NCBI GenBank assembly: GCA_027081495.1
Contig: JALWKJ010000102.1
Span: forward strand, 1 to 17,955
From: Campylobacterales bacterium
Lineage (GTDB): Bacteria; Campylobacterota; Campylobacteria; Campylobacterales; QNZT01
DNA: 17,955 bases
Direction of reading: 5' to 3'
Positions within the stretch are counted from its first letter, which is position 1. Each line of letters opens with the position of its first letter. The position numbers and the translations under genes were made by a program. Below are positions 1 through 8,623 of the stretch, one piece after another. The notes under the pieces were generated by a model that saw only the letters and a list, made by a program, of their open reading frames with translations, did not search any database and was not told the origin of the DNA.

Positions 1-1116
1 CTTATACATGCCGCTACGATGGTTACGGCGGGCGTGTATCTTGTCGTGAGATGTTACGATATTTATATGCTTATACCTAATGTCAGTTATTTTATAGCTT
101 GTCTTGGAGCGTTTGTCGCTATCTTTGCCGCTTCTATGGCTCTAGTGAATGTTGATTTAAAACGAATTATCGCATACTCTACTCTTTCGCAATTAGGTTA
201 TATGTTTGTAGCGGCGGGTCTTGGAGCTTACTGGATCGCTCTCTTTCATCTTATGACGCACGCGTTTTTTAAATCGGTTCTCTTTTTGGGCGCCGGAAAT
301 GTTATGCACGCAATGGACGACGAGTTAAATATCAAAAAGATGGGCGGTCTTAAAGATAGTATGAAATGGACTATGATAATCATGACTGTCGCCTCTCTTG
401 CCCTTGCCGGTATTTGGCCGCTTGCGGGGTTCTTCTCAAAAGACAAGATTCTTGAAACGGCTTTTAGCTCAAACCACTATTTCCTTTGGTTTATGCTTTG
501 GATAGGCGCCGGTATGACGGCATACTATAGTTTTAGACTTGTAATGCTGGTATTTTTCGGTGAAAAAAGATATGAAAAATTCGGTTTTCATCCTCACGAA
601 GCCTATCCCTATATGCTTATAGCTATGGCGCCTCTTGCGATATTAGCCGTAATCGCGGGATTTTTCGAGCATCCGTTTATGCATTATGTAACGCAGCTTC
701 TTCCGGAGTTCGAACCTCATGTCGGTTCTTCTACTTTTATATTTTTAGTTGTGGTTACTTTAGGTATAGCGATCGGAGGTATCGCGCTTGCCGTCGTGAA
801 ATTTTCAAAAGGCGATTTTGACGATTTTTTCAAGAAAATCGGAATTTACGATATTTTGAAAAATCAATATTATATACCTCAGTTTTATCAAAAAGCCATT
901 TGTGATCCGTATGCGAAAATATCGGAATTTGCGTGGAAAAAGATTGATATGAAAATTGTAGATGCGACCGTTGATTTTATCGCCGGATTTATCTATAAAA
1001 GCGGTGATAAGGCAAGAGCGATGCAAACCGGTAACTTGTCGGCAAATCTAAAATGGATGGCGTTTGGTTTTGTGGTACTGTTGTTAGCGGCACTATTTTA
1101 CAGACCGGGTATGTAA
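1..1116 (+). CDS. nuoL: NADH-quinone oxidoreductase subunit L, C-terminal part (5' end outside window)
   Basis: This is the C-terminal 371 residues of NuoL, the distal antiporter-like proton-pumping subunit of respiratory complex I in the inner membrane. The reading frame is open from base 1, and the first residues, LIHAATMVTAGVYLVVRC, match a highly conserved NuoL/Mrp antiporter segment. This places the true start several hundred bases upstream. Further family signs are the FKSVLFLGAGNVMHA stretch and GFFSKDKILE, which carries the conserved membrane aspartate region (around D400 in E. coli). Many hydrophobic helices follow, then a charged amphipathic stretch and a final helix, as expected for the lateral helix and its anchor. 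The stop is followed by GGAG (1117-1120), the ribosome site for nuoM. The ATG at base 19 is internal and is not the gene start. Identification is very secure; only completeness is limited. Confidence 0.96.
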   Translation, partial: LIHAATMVTAGVYLVVRCYDIYMLIPNVSYFIACLGAFVAIFAASMALVNVDLKRIIAYSTLSQLGYMFVAAGLGAYWIALFHLMTHAFFKSVLFLGAGNVMHAMDDELNIKKMGGLKDSMKWTMIIMTVASLALAGIWPLAGFFSKDKILETAFSSNHYFLWFMLWIGAGMTAYYSFRLVMLVFFGEKRYEKFGFHPHEAYPYMLIAMAPLAILAVIAGFFEHPFMHYVTQLLPEFEPHVGSSTFIFLVVVTLGIAIGGIALAVVKFSKGDFDDFFKKIGIYDILKNQYYIPQFYQKAICDPYAKISEFAWKKIDMKIVDATVDFIAGFIYKSGDKARAMQTGNLSANLKWMAFGFVVLLLAALFYRPGM

Positions 1117-1127
1117 GGAGCGAATGA

Positions 1128-2654
1128 ATGGAATCATTATTAACACTTTTGATATTTTTTCCGGTGGTAGCCGGAATATTAGGCTTTATGATAGAAGAAA
1201 AAGCGCTTAGATCGTACGGTATCGCCGTAACGACTATAGAGTTTCTTTTATCCTTGATTTTATGGATGATGTTTGATAGTTCAAATCCCGGTTATCAATT
1301 TGTCGAACATGTACCTCTTGTAAGTGATTTCGGTATTAATTATTATCTTGGAGTTGACGGTATATCGCTTTTTCTGATAATACTTAGTACTTTTATGACT
1401 ATGATCGCCGTTATCGGTTTGACGACAAAAAACGAAATCAAAAATATGATAATCACGATTTTGATTTTGGAAATGACCATGGTCGGCGTTTTTGCGTCGC
1501 TTGATGTGATATTGTTTTATATCTTTTGGGAGCTTTCGCTGGTTCCTATGCTTTATATTATTGGAGCTTGGGGCGCGAAACTTCGAATTTACGCGGCTAT
1601 AAAGTTTTTCTTATATACATTTGCGGGATCGCTTTTGATGCTCGTTGGTATATTGTATATGGCGTATTTACATCATAAACTAACGGGTGTATGGAGTTTT
1701 GCGATTCCCGACTGGCAATCTTTACCGATCGATTTTACGACGCAGCTTTGGCTCTTTGGCGCGTTTTTCGTAGGATTTGCCATAAAAGTCCCGATGTTTC
1801 CGTTTCATACCTGGCTGCCGTATGCGCATGGGCAAGCTCCGACCATCGGTTCGGTGATACTAGCGGCGGTACTCTTAAAAATGGGAACTTACGGCTTTGT
1901 CAGATTTTCGCTTCCGATGTTCCCGGACGCTTCGGTTTATTTTATCATGCCTATTGCGATCATTGCCGTGATCATGGTTATATACACCGCTATGATCGCT
2001 TACGCTCAAGAAGATATGAAACAGGTGATTGCATATAGCTCGATTTCTCATATGGGTATTATCGTTCTTGGAACATTCGCTATGAATAGCGAAGGAATTA
2101 CGGGATCGCTCTTTTTAATGTTAAGTCATGGAATCGTCAGCGGCGCGCTGTTTATGCTCGTTGGAGTTATCTACGATAGAACCCATACGAAGATGATGGA
2201 TCAGTTTGGCGGGCTAGCGTCGGTTATGCCCCGATACGCGACGGTATTTGGAATAATGCTTATGGCGTCTGTCGGACTTCCTTTAACTATCGGTTTTGTA
2301 GGCGAGTTTTTGTCATTGATCGGATTTTATAGAATCTCTCCCGTCATGACCGCGCTTGCCGGTACGGGAATAATCATAGGGGCGGTATATATGCTTACGC
2401 TTTATAAAAAGTCCTTTTTCGGTGAAATAACAAATCCTAAAAATAAAACGCTAAAAGATTTAACGCCGCAGGAGATAACGGCTTTTGTTCCTCTTGTGCT
2501 TTTGGTCGCGTATCTTGGTATCTATCCAAAGCCCGTACTTGATCCGATCGATACGAGCGTAAAACAGATGCTTGCCAATATGGAGAAAAAAGCGGTAACC
2601 AAAGATGCAAAAAATCTTTTTGTGCAAGCAAACAGTATCAAGGAGGCTAAGTAA
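1128..2654 (+). CDS. nuoM: NADH-quinone oxidoreductase subunit M
   Basis: NuoM is the second antiporter-like proton channel of the complex I membrane arm. The 508-residue length is normal for the family. The key charged residues are present: E135 in FWELSLVPMLYIIGAWG (equivalent to E. coli E144), K220 in FAIKVPMFPFHTWLPYAH (equivalent to K234) and K251 in LLKMGTYGF. The protein is almost entirely transmembrane helices. The start at 1128 is supported by GGAG at 1117-1120, seven bases upstream; an out-of-frame ATG at 1124 lies closer to that site but does not fit the family. The stop codon shares one base with the nuoN start (TAATG), so the two genes are probably translationally coupled. No lesion is seen and the key residues are intact, so the channel should be functional. 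Confidence 0.97.
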   Translation: MESLLTLLIFFPVVAGILGFMIEEKALRSYGIAVTTIEFLLSLILWMMFDSSNPGYQFVEHVPLVSDFGINYYLGVDGISLFLIILSTFMTMIAVIGLTTKNEIKNMIITILILEMTMVGVFASLDVILFYIFWELSLVPMLYIIGAWGAKLRIYAAIKFFLYTFAGSLLMLVGILYMAYLHHKLTGVWSFAIPDWQSLPIDFTTQLWLFGAFFVGFAIKVPMFPFHTWLPYAHGQAPTIGSVILAAVLLKMGTYGFVRFSLPMFPDASVYFIMPIAIIAVIMVIYTAMIAYAQEDMKQVIAYSSISHMGIIVLGTFAMNSEGITGSLFLMLSHGIVSGALFMLVGVIYDRTHTKMMDQFGGLASVMPRYATVFGIMLMASVGLPLTIGFVGEFLSLIGFYRISPVMTALAGTGIIIGAVYMLTLYKKSFFGEITNPKNKTLKDLTPQEITAFVPLVLLVAYLGIYPKPVLDPIDTSVKQMLANMEKKAVTKDAKNLFVQANSIKEAK

Positions 2655-4144
2655 TGTTAGATCCAATTTCAATCGACTACGGGGCTTTAAATTTAGCTTC
2701 TCTTATTCCGATGATTATTATCATCCTTGGAGGATTGGCTATATTGGTTATAGATCTTGTTAAAGATACATTGTCAAAAAGTTTTTTTGTAATGCTAAGC
2801 GAATTATTCATACTTTTGGCTCTAGGCGCCGCTTTTGGTTATCATGGGGGCGAGAGAGGATTTTTTGACGCGATACTTATCGACGGTATAGCGAAGCTCG
2901 GCGAGGGTATTATTTTGATAGCCTCCGCTCTTTTTATCCCTTTAGCGCTTACATCTAAAAGATTTCATGAATTTTCATATCCCGAATTTTTTGCTCTGTT
3001 TTTGTTTATGATCGCCGGCTTTATGTTTATGGTGACAAGCGATAATCTTATATTGATTTTTGTAGGACTCGAAACTTCAAGTCTCGCGCTTTATACGCTT
3101 ATCGCGATGCACAATAGACAAAAAAGTTTTGAGGCGGCTATTAAATATTTTACTATGGGAGCGATGGCCGCGGGTTTTTTCGTTTTCGGAGTTTTGATTA
3201 TATACGCATTGACCGGAAGCGTAGAGATACATAAAATAGAGCAGGTTCTTATAGAGAAAAATTTTGAACCGCTTGCCGGGGTTTTACTTGCGGTAGTCTT
3301 TATGGTCGCGTCGCTTGGATTTAAGCTATCGATGGTGCCTTTTCAAACTTGGGTGCCGGATGTTTATGAGGGCGCGAGCGCGGCGTTGGCGGGTTATATG
3401 TCTATCGTGCCTAAGATCGCGGGTTTTGTCGTGGCGATAAGGTTCTTTGAAATTTTTGTTCATGCGCAGATAGGCTGGGTTCAAGATATACTGTGGATTA
3501 CGGCGGTAGTGACGATGACGGCTACAAATATTATGGCGCTTGTGCAAGAGAGCGTTAAAAGGATGCTTGCGTACAGTTCGATAAGCCATGCCGGCTTTGC
3601 GATGTCGGCGATTTTGATAGGAACTACTCAGTCAAATAGCGCGCTTTTTTTGTACTGGATACTTTTTACATTTACGAATCTCGGAGCTTTTACCCTTCTT
3701 TGGATATCAAGACATAAACAAAAAGGAAAATGGCATAGCAGATACGACCATCCTTACGACAAATTTAGCGGAATGATAAAAGTTATGCCTATCGTTGCGG
3801 TTATAATGGGAATATTTATGCTCTCTCTTGCCGGCGTTCCTCCATTTTCGCTATTTTGGGGTAAATTGTATCTTATGAGTTCCGCCATAAATTCCGGTTA
3901 CATTTGGCTCGCGTTGTTCATGGCGTTAAATAGCGCTATTTCTGTTTACTACTATCTTAAATTGATCGTTTATATGTTTCTTAAAGAACCTATCGAAAAC
4001 GATGGTACGATATATATGAAAAACGCGTCGGGCGCTCTTAAAACGATTATAGGCTTTGCGGCATTGATGACGCTTGGGGCTACGATTTTCGTAAGTCCGC
4101 TGCTTGAGATAATAACCGATTTTGTAAAAGCCAGCGGATACTGA
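2654..4144 (+). CDS. nuoN: NADH-quinone oxidoreductase subunit N
   Basis: NuoN is the proximal antiporter-like subunit of complex I and the last gene of the nuo operon in the usual A-to-N order. The 496-residue polytopic membrane protein has the expected buried charges: E140 in FVGLETSSLALYTL (equivalent to E. coli E133) and K224 in LGFKLSMVPFQTWVPDVYEG (equivalent to K217). The ATG at 2654 overlaps the nuoM stop by one base and is preceded by a perfect AGGAGG at 2641-2646 inside the end of nuoM. The gene is intact. With NuoL and NuoM it supplies three of the proton channels; the peripheral-arm genes must lie upstream, outside the window. Downstream is a long hairpin (4157-4196) and then pflA with its own promoter-like sequence. 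Confidence 0.97.
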   Translation: MLDPISIDYGALNLASLIPMIIIILGGLAILVIDLVKDTLSKSFFVMLSELFILLALGAAFGYHGGERGFFDAILIDGIAKLGEGIILIASALFIPLALTSKRFHEFSYPEFFALFLFMIAGFMFMVTSDNLILIFVGLETSSLALYTLIAMHNRQKSFEAAIKYFTMGAMAAGFFVFGVLIIYALTGSVEIHKIEQVLIEKNFEPLAGVLLAVVFMVASLGFKLSMVPFQTWVPDVYEGASAALAGYMSIVPKIAGFVVAIRFFEIFVHAQIGWVQDILWITAVVTMTATNIMALVQESVKRMLAYSSISHAGFAMSAILIGTTQSNSALFLYWILFTFTNLGAFTLLWISRHKQKGKWHSRYDHPYDKFSGMIKVMPIVAVIMGIFMLSLAGVPPFSLFWGKLYLMSSAINSGYIWLALFMALNSAISVYYYLKLIVYMFLKEPIENDGTIYMKNASGALKTIIGFAALMTLGATIFVSPLLEIITDFVKASGY

Positions 4145-4156
4145 TCTCTTGGCGAT

Positions 4157-4196
4157 CTATTTTCAGGCTTGCAGGCAAATGCGAGTCTGAAAATAG
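4157..4196 (+). terminator. Long stem-loop after nuoN, possible terminator or 3'-end processing hairpin
   Basis: Two arms, 4157-4172 and 4181-4196, can pair over 16 positions, including two G-U wobbles, around an 8-base loop. The outer ten pairs (CTATTTTCAG with CTGAAAATAG) are perfect. It sits 12 bases after the nuoN stop. No clear run of T follows the 3' arm (the next bases are TCCCTATATT), so it is not a textbook intrinsic terminator. It may stabilise the 3' end of the nuo message or terminate weakly. Confidence 0.45.
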
Positions 4197-4221
4197 TCCC
4201 TATATTAAATAATTTACATAA

Positions 4222-4230
4222 TGCTATAAT
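4222..4230 (+). promoter_or_regulatory. Extended -10 promoter of pflA, placing the start site at the ATG
   Basis: TGC-TATAAT is a consensus extended -10 element (hexamer 4225-4230). The expected transcription start, six to seven bases downstream, falls at about 4237, which is the A of the pflA ATG. No -35 box is recognisable, which is normal for this phylum; the upstream DNA is AT-rich. The predicted mRNA is therefore leaderless, consistent with the lack of a Shine-Dalgarno sequence before the ATG. Confidence 0.65.
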
Positions 4231-4236
4231 ATTTCG

Positions 4237-6564
4237 ATGAAATATATAGTATTCCTAATTTTTTTTCTATCGAACATCATTGCGGCAGAGTTGATTCTTA
4301 ACCGTTATGAAGAAGCGAATCAAAGCGTAGATATATATCATGTAGTTGACGACGGTCCTTTACGATGCTCTATGCGGTATGGCAAAAATTTTAAAAAAAT
4401 AATCAAATGCGAATTTAAAAAGAGTCTTAGGCTAGATCGAAGTTTTAGAGACGAGAAATATTTTAAGATTGAAGTAAAAGATAACGAAATTATCTTTTAC
4501 TCGAAATCGTTCGTAAAACTTTTACCGGTAAACGACGAAATTATAGCAAAAGATACGATAAAAAAGATTGATTCGTATCGTCATTGGGTGGTGTTGGGTA
4601 GTTTAAAAAAGCCGAAAATATTAGATGAAAAAGCAAAAAAGGTATTTAATTTTCCTTTACAGTATAAAAAAGAGTCGCCGCCGTTTATAGGACCGCTGGA
4701 TTTAAACGGCGAACCTATAAAGAAAAAAAAAGACGCGATCACGCTCTCACATATAAAAAAACTGTACAAAAGAAAAAAATATCGACAGATTATAAAATTA
4801 AGCGATGAATTAAAACGACAAAATATCACCGTATTTACCAACGAAATAGCGCTTTATAAAATAAGATCATTGGCAAAAATCGCACCCGAAAATCGCGAGC
4901 TATATTATGATCTAAAAATCGCCGCGCTTGAATGGATAAACGACAATCCGTCAAATCGACATATCCCGGAAGCTTATATGTATGTCGCGATAGGAAGTTT
5001 TGGATTAGGCAGAGTAAAGCAGGGTGAAAAATATCTTAAAATACTAAGCGACGGATTTGCCGGCAATAAATTTACACAACTTGCAAAACTTTCATATGCC
5101 AATACCCTTTACAAAACAAAAAAGAGACGACCTAACGCGATTAGAATATTTAAAAAGGTTCTTTATGAAACAGAGGATGTATATACCGCATCCTTAGCCT
5201 CTATATATCTGGCAAACGCTTATCTTGATAAAAAAGAGCCTAAAAAAGCGCGTGAAATTTTCGAAAAGGTACTAAAAAGCAATAAATCGTTTATACCCCA
5301 AAATCCTCAAAAATCCTATAATTTGGCAAAAAAATTCGCTAATCACCTAGTTTACGACACTCCGCTTGAAATCGCTAAGCTTCTTGAAAAAGAAAAAGAT
5401 AAAATAATGGATGAAGAGCTGCTTAAAAATATCGCGAACTGGGAGCAAAAAAACGGCGATATCGAGGATGCTATAAGGGATTATAGCTTGTATGTCAAAA
5501 AATTTCCCGAAGGCAAATTTATAAATTTCGTAAAATCGGAACTTGATTCCATAATGATAGATAAAAATGATACCAACTTGACGAAGAAGTTAGCCTTTAT
5601 AGATGATCTATTGCGAAAATACGATGATAAAAACATAAGAAAAAAGGCTTTGAAGCGAAAAATAGAAATTTTAAACGATCTTAAAAGATATGACGAGATA
5701 GTCGCTATGAAAAATGAGTTGATAAGCGAAGGATTGCAAAAAGAGTTAAACAATGCCGTTAAAAATGCCGCGATTTCAAATCTTTTAAAGAAACGGTGTC
5801 AAAAAGCGATGCTGCTTGCGGACGAGTATAATTTGACATTCGAACCAAAATACGACGAACCGAGATTTGAATGTCTAATGCAAAACGGCAGATATGAGAA
5901 GGCTTTGGATATCGCGCGATCTCGCATAAATACCGATGATTTGAATCAGAAGTTAAAATGGCTCTATATGAGCGTAGCCTTATATAAAAAGATGGATCGA
6001 GACAAAGAGGTTATATTGGCCGCAAATGATCTTTTAAAGCTCTCAAAGACGCTTGGAGTCGATAAATACGACGATGTACTATACGATATCGCCGAGGCGT
6101 ATTATAATCTAAAAGAGTATGACGGTTTGATGTTAAAAACGGTTATGCAAATAGAGAAGAAATTTCCCGATAATATAAAAAATATCGATCTGTTTATGAA
6201 AGTGTTAAGATATGCGCAAAAAACGAAAAAAGATATGCTCGTTATAAATTTTGCCAAAAAAATAATAAATCTGCAAAAAAAATATAATATTTCGAGCTAT
6301 TCCCCTAAAGTCGAAATCACATTAGTTCATGCTCTGCAAAAGGGTGGAAAATATAAAGAGGCTTTAAGAGAAGTTTTAAAGTTACTAACGAAAAAATTAA
6401 GTGATAAACAAAAGGCGCAAGCTCTCTATTTAGCGGGGGAAATAAGCGTATCGCTTAAAAAAAAGGAAAACGCGAAAGAGTTCTTTTTAAAATGCGGCGA
6501 GATAGTCAAGGATAGCTCTTGGCAAAAACTTTGCGCTCAAAATCTGGAACTTTTGAATCAATAG
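4237..6564 (+). CDS. pflA: PflA-like periplasmic TPR protein of the flagellar motor
   Basis: The 775-residue exported protein starts with a signal peptide (about residues 1-17, ending NIIAA before ELILNR). A region of about 150 residues rich in predicted beta strands follows, and then many helical tetratricopeptide-like repeats from about residue 165 to the C-terminus (for example YMYVAIGSFGLGRVKQGEKY and ASIYLANAYLDKKEPKKARE). It is lysine-rich. Length, domain order and position directly after nuoN match Campylobacter PflA (paralysed flagellum protein A). That protein is a periplasmic scaffold that works with PflB in the enlarged motor of this phylum and is needed for motor rotation. The identification rests on synteny and architecture, not on an alignment. 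The ATG at 4237 begins the signal peptide and has no ribosome site, fitting a leaderless transcript. A generic TPR outer-envelope protein is the alternative. Confidence 0.82.
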   Translation: MKYIVFLIFFLSNIIAAELILNRYEEANQSVDIYHVVDDGPLRCSMRYGKNFKKIIKCEFKKSLRLDRSFRDEKYFKIEVKDNEIIFYSKSFVKLLPVNDEIIAKDTIKKIDSYRHWVVLGSLKKPKILDEKAKKVFNFPLQYKKESPPFIGPLDLNGEPIKKKKDAITLSHIKKLYKRKKYRQIIKLSDELKRQNITVFTNEIALYKIRSLAKIAPENRELYYDLKIAALEWINDNPSNRHIPEAYMYVAIGSFGLGRVKQGEKYLKILSDGFAGNKFTQLAKLSYANTLYKTKKRRPNAIRIFKKVLYETEDVYTASLASIYLANAYLDKKEPKKAREIFEKVLKSNKSFIPQNPQKSYNLAKKFANHLVYDTPLEIAKLLEKEKDKIMDEELLKNIANWEQKNGDIEDAIRDYSLYVKKFPEGKFINFVKSELDSIMIDKNDTNLTKKLAFIDDLLRKYDDKNIRKKALKRKIEILNDLKRYDEIVAMKNELISEGLQKELNNAVKNAAISNLLKKRCQKAMLLADEYNLTFEPKYDEPRFECLMQNGRYEKALDIARSRINTDDLNQKLKWLYMSVALYKKMDRDKEVILAANDLLKLSKTLGVDKYDDVLYDIAEAYYNLKEYDGLMLKTVMQIEKKFPDNIKNIDLFMKVLRYAQKTKKDMLVINFAKKIINLQKKYNISSYSPKVEITLVHALQKGGKYKEALREVLKLLTKKLSDKQKAQALYLAGEISVSLKKKENAKEFFLKCGEIVKDSSWQKLCAQNLELLNQ

Positions 6565-6582
6565 CCGTTTGTTAACTATTTT

Positions 6583-6591
6583 TGATATAAT
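6583..6591 (+). promoter_or_regulatory. Extended -10 promoter upstream of ilvE
   Basis: TGA-TATAAT (hexamer 6586-6591) lies 29 bases before the ilvE ATG. A start near 6598 would give a leader of about 23 bases that includes the ribosome site AGGAAAG at 6611-6617. A T-rich stretch precedes it, but there is no clear -35 hexamer. It begins 18 bases after the pflA stop, so ilvE and the following genes can be transcribed separately from pflA. Confidence 0.65.
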
Positions 6592-6620
6592 CAACAACTA
6601 TTAACTAAACAGGAAAGAGT

Positions 6621-7535
6621 ATGGAAAAAGCAAAGTACATTTGGATGGACGGCAAACTTGTTAATTGGGATGATGCCAAAGTTCATGTATTGACACATAC
6701 GCTGCATTATGGAAACGGTGTTTTTGAAGGAACGAGAGCTTATCAGACAAAAGACGGTCTTGCGATCTTTAGACTCGAAGAGCATTGTAAAAGATTGTAT
6801 AATTCAGCGAAAATTACGGCGATAAAGCCGAATATAGAAATCGACGAGTTGAAAAACGCGCACATAGAGCTGCTAAAAGCTAATGAATTTAAATCAAATG
6901 TCTATCTTAGACCCTTAATATATCTAGGCTACGGCGTTATGGGCGTATATCATGTAAAAGCTCCCGTACACACGATGATAGCGGCTTGGGAGTGGGGAGC
7001 GTATTTAGGCGATGAAGGACTTGAAAAAGGAATAAGGGTTATGACATCTTCAATCGTTAGAAACTCTATAAGATCCAATTTCGGAAAAGCAAAAGCCGTC
7101 GCAAATTATCTAAATAGCCAAATGGCAAAATATGAAGCGATACAAGCCGGTTTTGAAGAAGCTTTGATGCTTGACGATAACGGATTTGCCGCGGAAGGCA
7201 GCGGAGAGTGTTTGTTTATAGTGCGAGACGGAGTGTTGATATCTCCGCCAAACGACAATTCGTTAGAATCCATAACGCAAGCTACCGTGCTTGAGCTTGC
7301 CGAAGATATGGGCATAAAGATACAAAGAAGAAACATCACGAGAGATGAGATCTATATTTGCGATGAAGCTTTTTTTACCGGAACGGCGGCGGAAGTTACA
7401 CCCGTAAATTCACTAGACAATAGAACGATCGGCGAGGGAAAAAGAGGAGAGATGACCAAAAAGCTTCAAAGCGCTTATTTTGATGTCGTCTTCGGAAGAG
7501 ACCAGAGATATAAACACTATCTGACATATATATAG
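6621..7535 (+). CDS. ilvE: Branched-chain amino acid aminotransferase
   Basis: This cytosolic PLP-dependent class IV aminotransferase catalyses the last step of valine, leucine and isoleucine synthesis, and the first step of their breakdown, using glutamate and 2-oxoglutarate. The 304-residue length is typical. Landmarks are HTLHYGNGVFEGTRAY near residues 26-41, the PLP lysine K158 in KAKAVANYLNS, E192 in AAEGSGECLFIV, and the phosphate-binding and specificity segment GTAAEVTPV (254-262). These match E. coli IlvE at nearly identical positions. D-amino-acid transaminase and aminodeoxychorismate lyase belong to the same fold class but are shorter and lack this motif set. The start has AGGAAAG at 6611-6617. 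The next gene begins 15 bases after the stop, and C. jejuni also pairs ilvE with an SPFH gene as I recall. Confidence 0.95.
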   Translation: MEKAKYIWMDGKLVNWDDAKVHVLTHTLHYGNGVFEGTRAYQTKDGLAIFRLEEHCKRLYNSAKITAIKPNIEIDELKNAHIELLKANEFKSNVYLRPLIYLGYGVMGVYHVKAPVHTMIAAWEWGAYLGDEGLEKGIRVMTSSIVRNSIRSNFGKAKAVANYLNSQMAKYEAIQAGFEEALMLDDNGFAAEGSGECLFIVRDGVLISPPNDNSLESITQATVLELAEDMGIKIQRRNITRDEIYICDEAFFTGTAAEVTPVNSLDNRTIGEGKRGEMTKKLQSAYFDVVFGRDQRYKHYLTYI

Positions 7536-7549
7536 CCCAAGGAGAGATC

Positions 7550-8623
7550 ATGCCAGCTGATTTAAACGACTATTTCAATAAAAAAAACGGTGGGAAAAAA
7601 AGTGGAGGTTCCGGAGGCAACACTCCGACGCCGCCTGATTTTTTGAAAAATTTTAATAAAAAAACGGGAATACTGTATCTATTGATGGCTCTAATCGTGA
7701 TTTTTATCATAGCAAAGCCGTTTATCATTATCCAGTCGGGTGAAGTAGGTATTAAAGCCACGGCGGGAAAATATGAACCCGAGCCTTTGGGGCCGGGGTT
7801 TCATGTCTTTTTGCCTTTTATTCAGACGGTTAGAATCGTAGATACGAAAGTAAGAAGTATAAACTATACGACAAAACCCAGCGACAATATCGCTATGGGA
7901 AGAGAGACCGGCGTTCAAAACGCGTCGGCAATTTCCGCGCTCGATAAAAGAGGTTTGTTGATTTCGATAGATATAACCGTTCAGTATAGATTAAAACCGC
8001 AAACCGCGCCTCAAACGATAGCTACTTACGGTTACGCATGGGAAGAGAAGATCATAAATCCGATCGTTAGAGATGTCGTTAGAAGCGTTATAGGTCAGTA
8101 TAAAGCCGAAGAGCTTCCGGTAAAAAGAAATGAAATCGCCGATCAGATAAGAATAGGAATAGAAGAGCAGATAGAGTCTAAAAAAGGAAGTCCGGTTGAA
8201 CTTGCGACGGTAAATCTGCGTGAAATAATTCTTCCTCCAAAAATCGTCGAGCAGATCGAGAGAGTCCAGATCGCAAAACAGGAAGCCGACAGAGTTAGAC
8301 TTGAAGTCGATCGCGCCAAACAAGAGGCGGAGAAAAAAGCGGCTCTTGCGCAAGGTGATGCCGACGCTAGAAAAATCCGAGCTCAAGGTGCGGCGGACGC
8401 TATCAAAATCGAAGCGGACGCAAAAGCGTATGAAAATGTCGAATTGGGGAAAAGTTTGACGGCGGATGTATTGAGACTTAAACAGATAGAGGTGCAGGGA
8501 ATGTTCAATGACGCTCTAAGGGTCAACAAAGACTCTAAAATCTTTCTAACTCCCGGCGGTTCGGTTCCAAACATATGGATAGACGCGAAGGATAAAGAGA
8601 AAACAACGGCCGTTAGTCAATAA
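7550..8623 (+). CDS. SPFH/Band 7 (prohibitin/HflK-like) membrane protein
   Basis: The 357-residue protein has a short cytoplasmic N-terminus rich in Gly and Lys (residues 11-24) and one membrane helix (about 40-57). An SPFH domain begins at IIIQSGEVGIKATAGKY and runs to about residue 235. An Ala/Lys/Glu/Gln-rich coiled coil follows (about 235-285, including ADRVRLEVDRAKQEAEKK), then a C-terminal tail. SPFH proteins form large ring or cage assemblies at membranes and modulate proteases or membrane microdomains. It resembles HflK in overall plan, but no HflC partner is adjacent, so prohibitin-family protein is the safer name. AAGGAG at 7539-7544 supports the start. Its stop is followed directly by the hisIE start. 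A C. jejuni homologue downstream of ilvE has been linked to host-cell adhesion, as I recall; that role need not apply here. Confidence 0.88.
   Translation: MPADLNDYFNKKNGGKKSGGSGGNTPTPPDFLKNFNKKTGILYLLMALIVIFIIAKPFIIIQSGEVGIKATAGKYEPEPLGPGFHVFLPFIQTVRIVDTKVRSINYTTKPSDNIAMGRETGVQNASAISALDKRGLLISIDITVQYRLKPQTAPQTIATYGYAWEEKIINPIVRDVVRSVIGQYKAEELPVKRNEIADQIRIGIEEQIESKKGSPVELATVNLREIILPPKIVEQIERVQIAKQEADRVRLEVDRAKQEAEKKAALAQGDADARKIRAQGAADAIKIEADAKAYENVELGKSLTADVLRLKQIEVQGMFNDALRVNKDSKIFLTPGGSVPNIWIDAKDKEKTTAVSQ

Noticed and set aside
1691..2038. 115-codon open frame on the + strand inside nuoM
   Set aside because: It lies wholly within the intact nuoM in another frame, has no ribosome site, and its product is rich in Arg, Cys and His without any recognisable domain.
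7991..8386. 131-codon open frame on the - strand opposite the SPFH gene
   Set aside because: It is antisense to a clear SPFH/coiled-coil region, with composition explained by the complementary codons, and no promoter or ribosome site.
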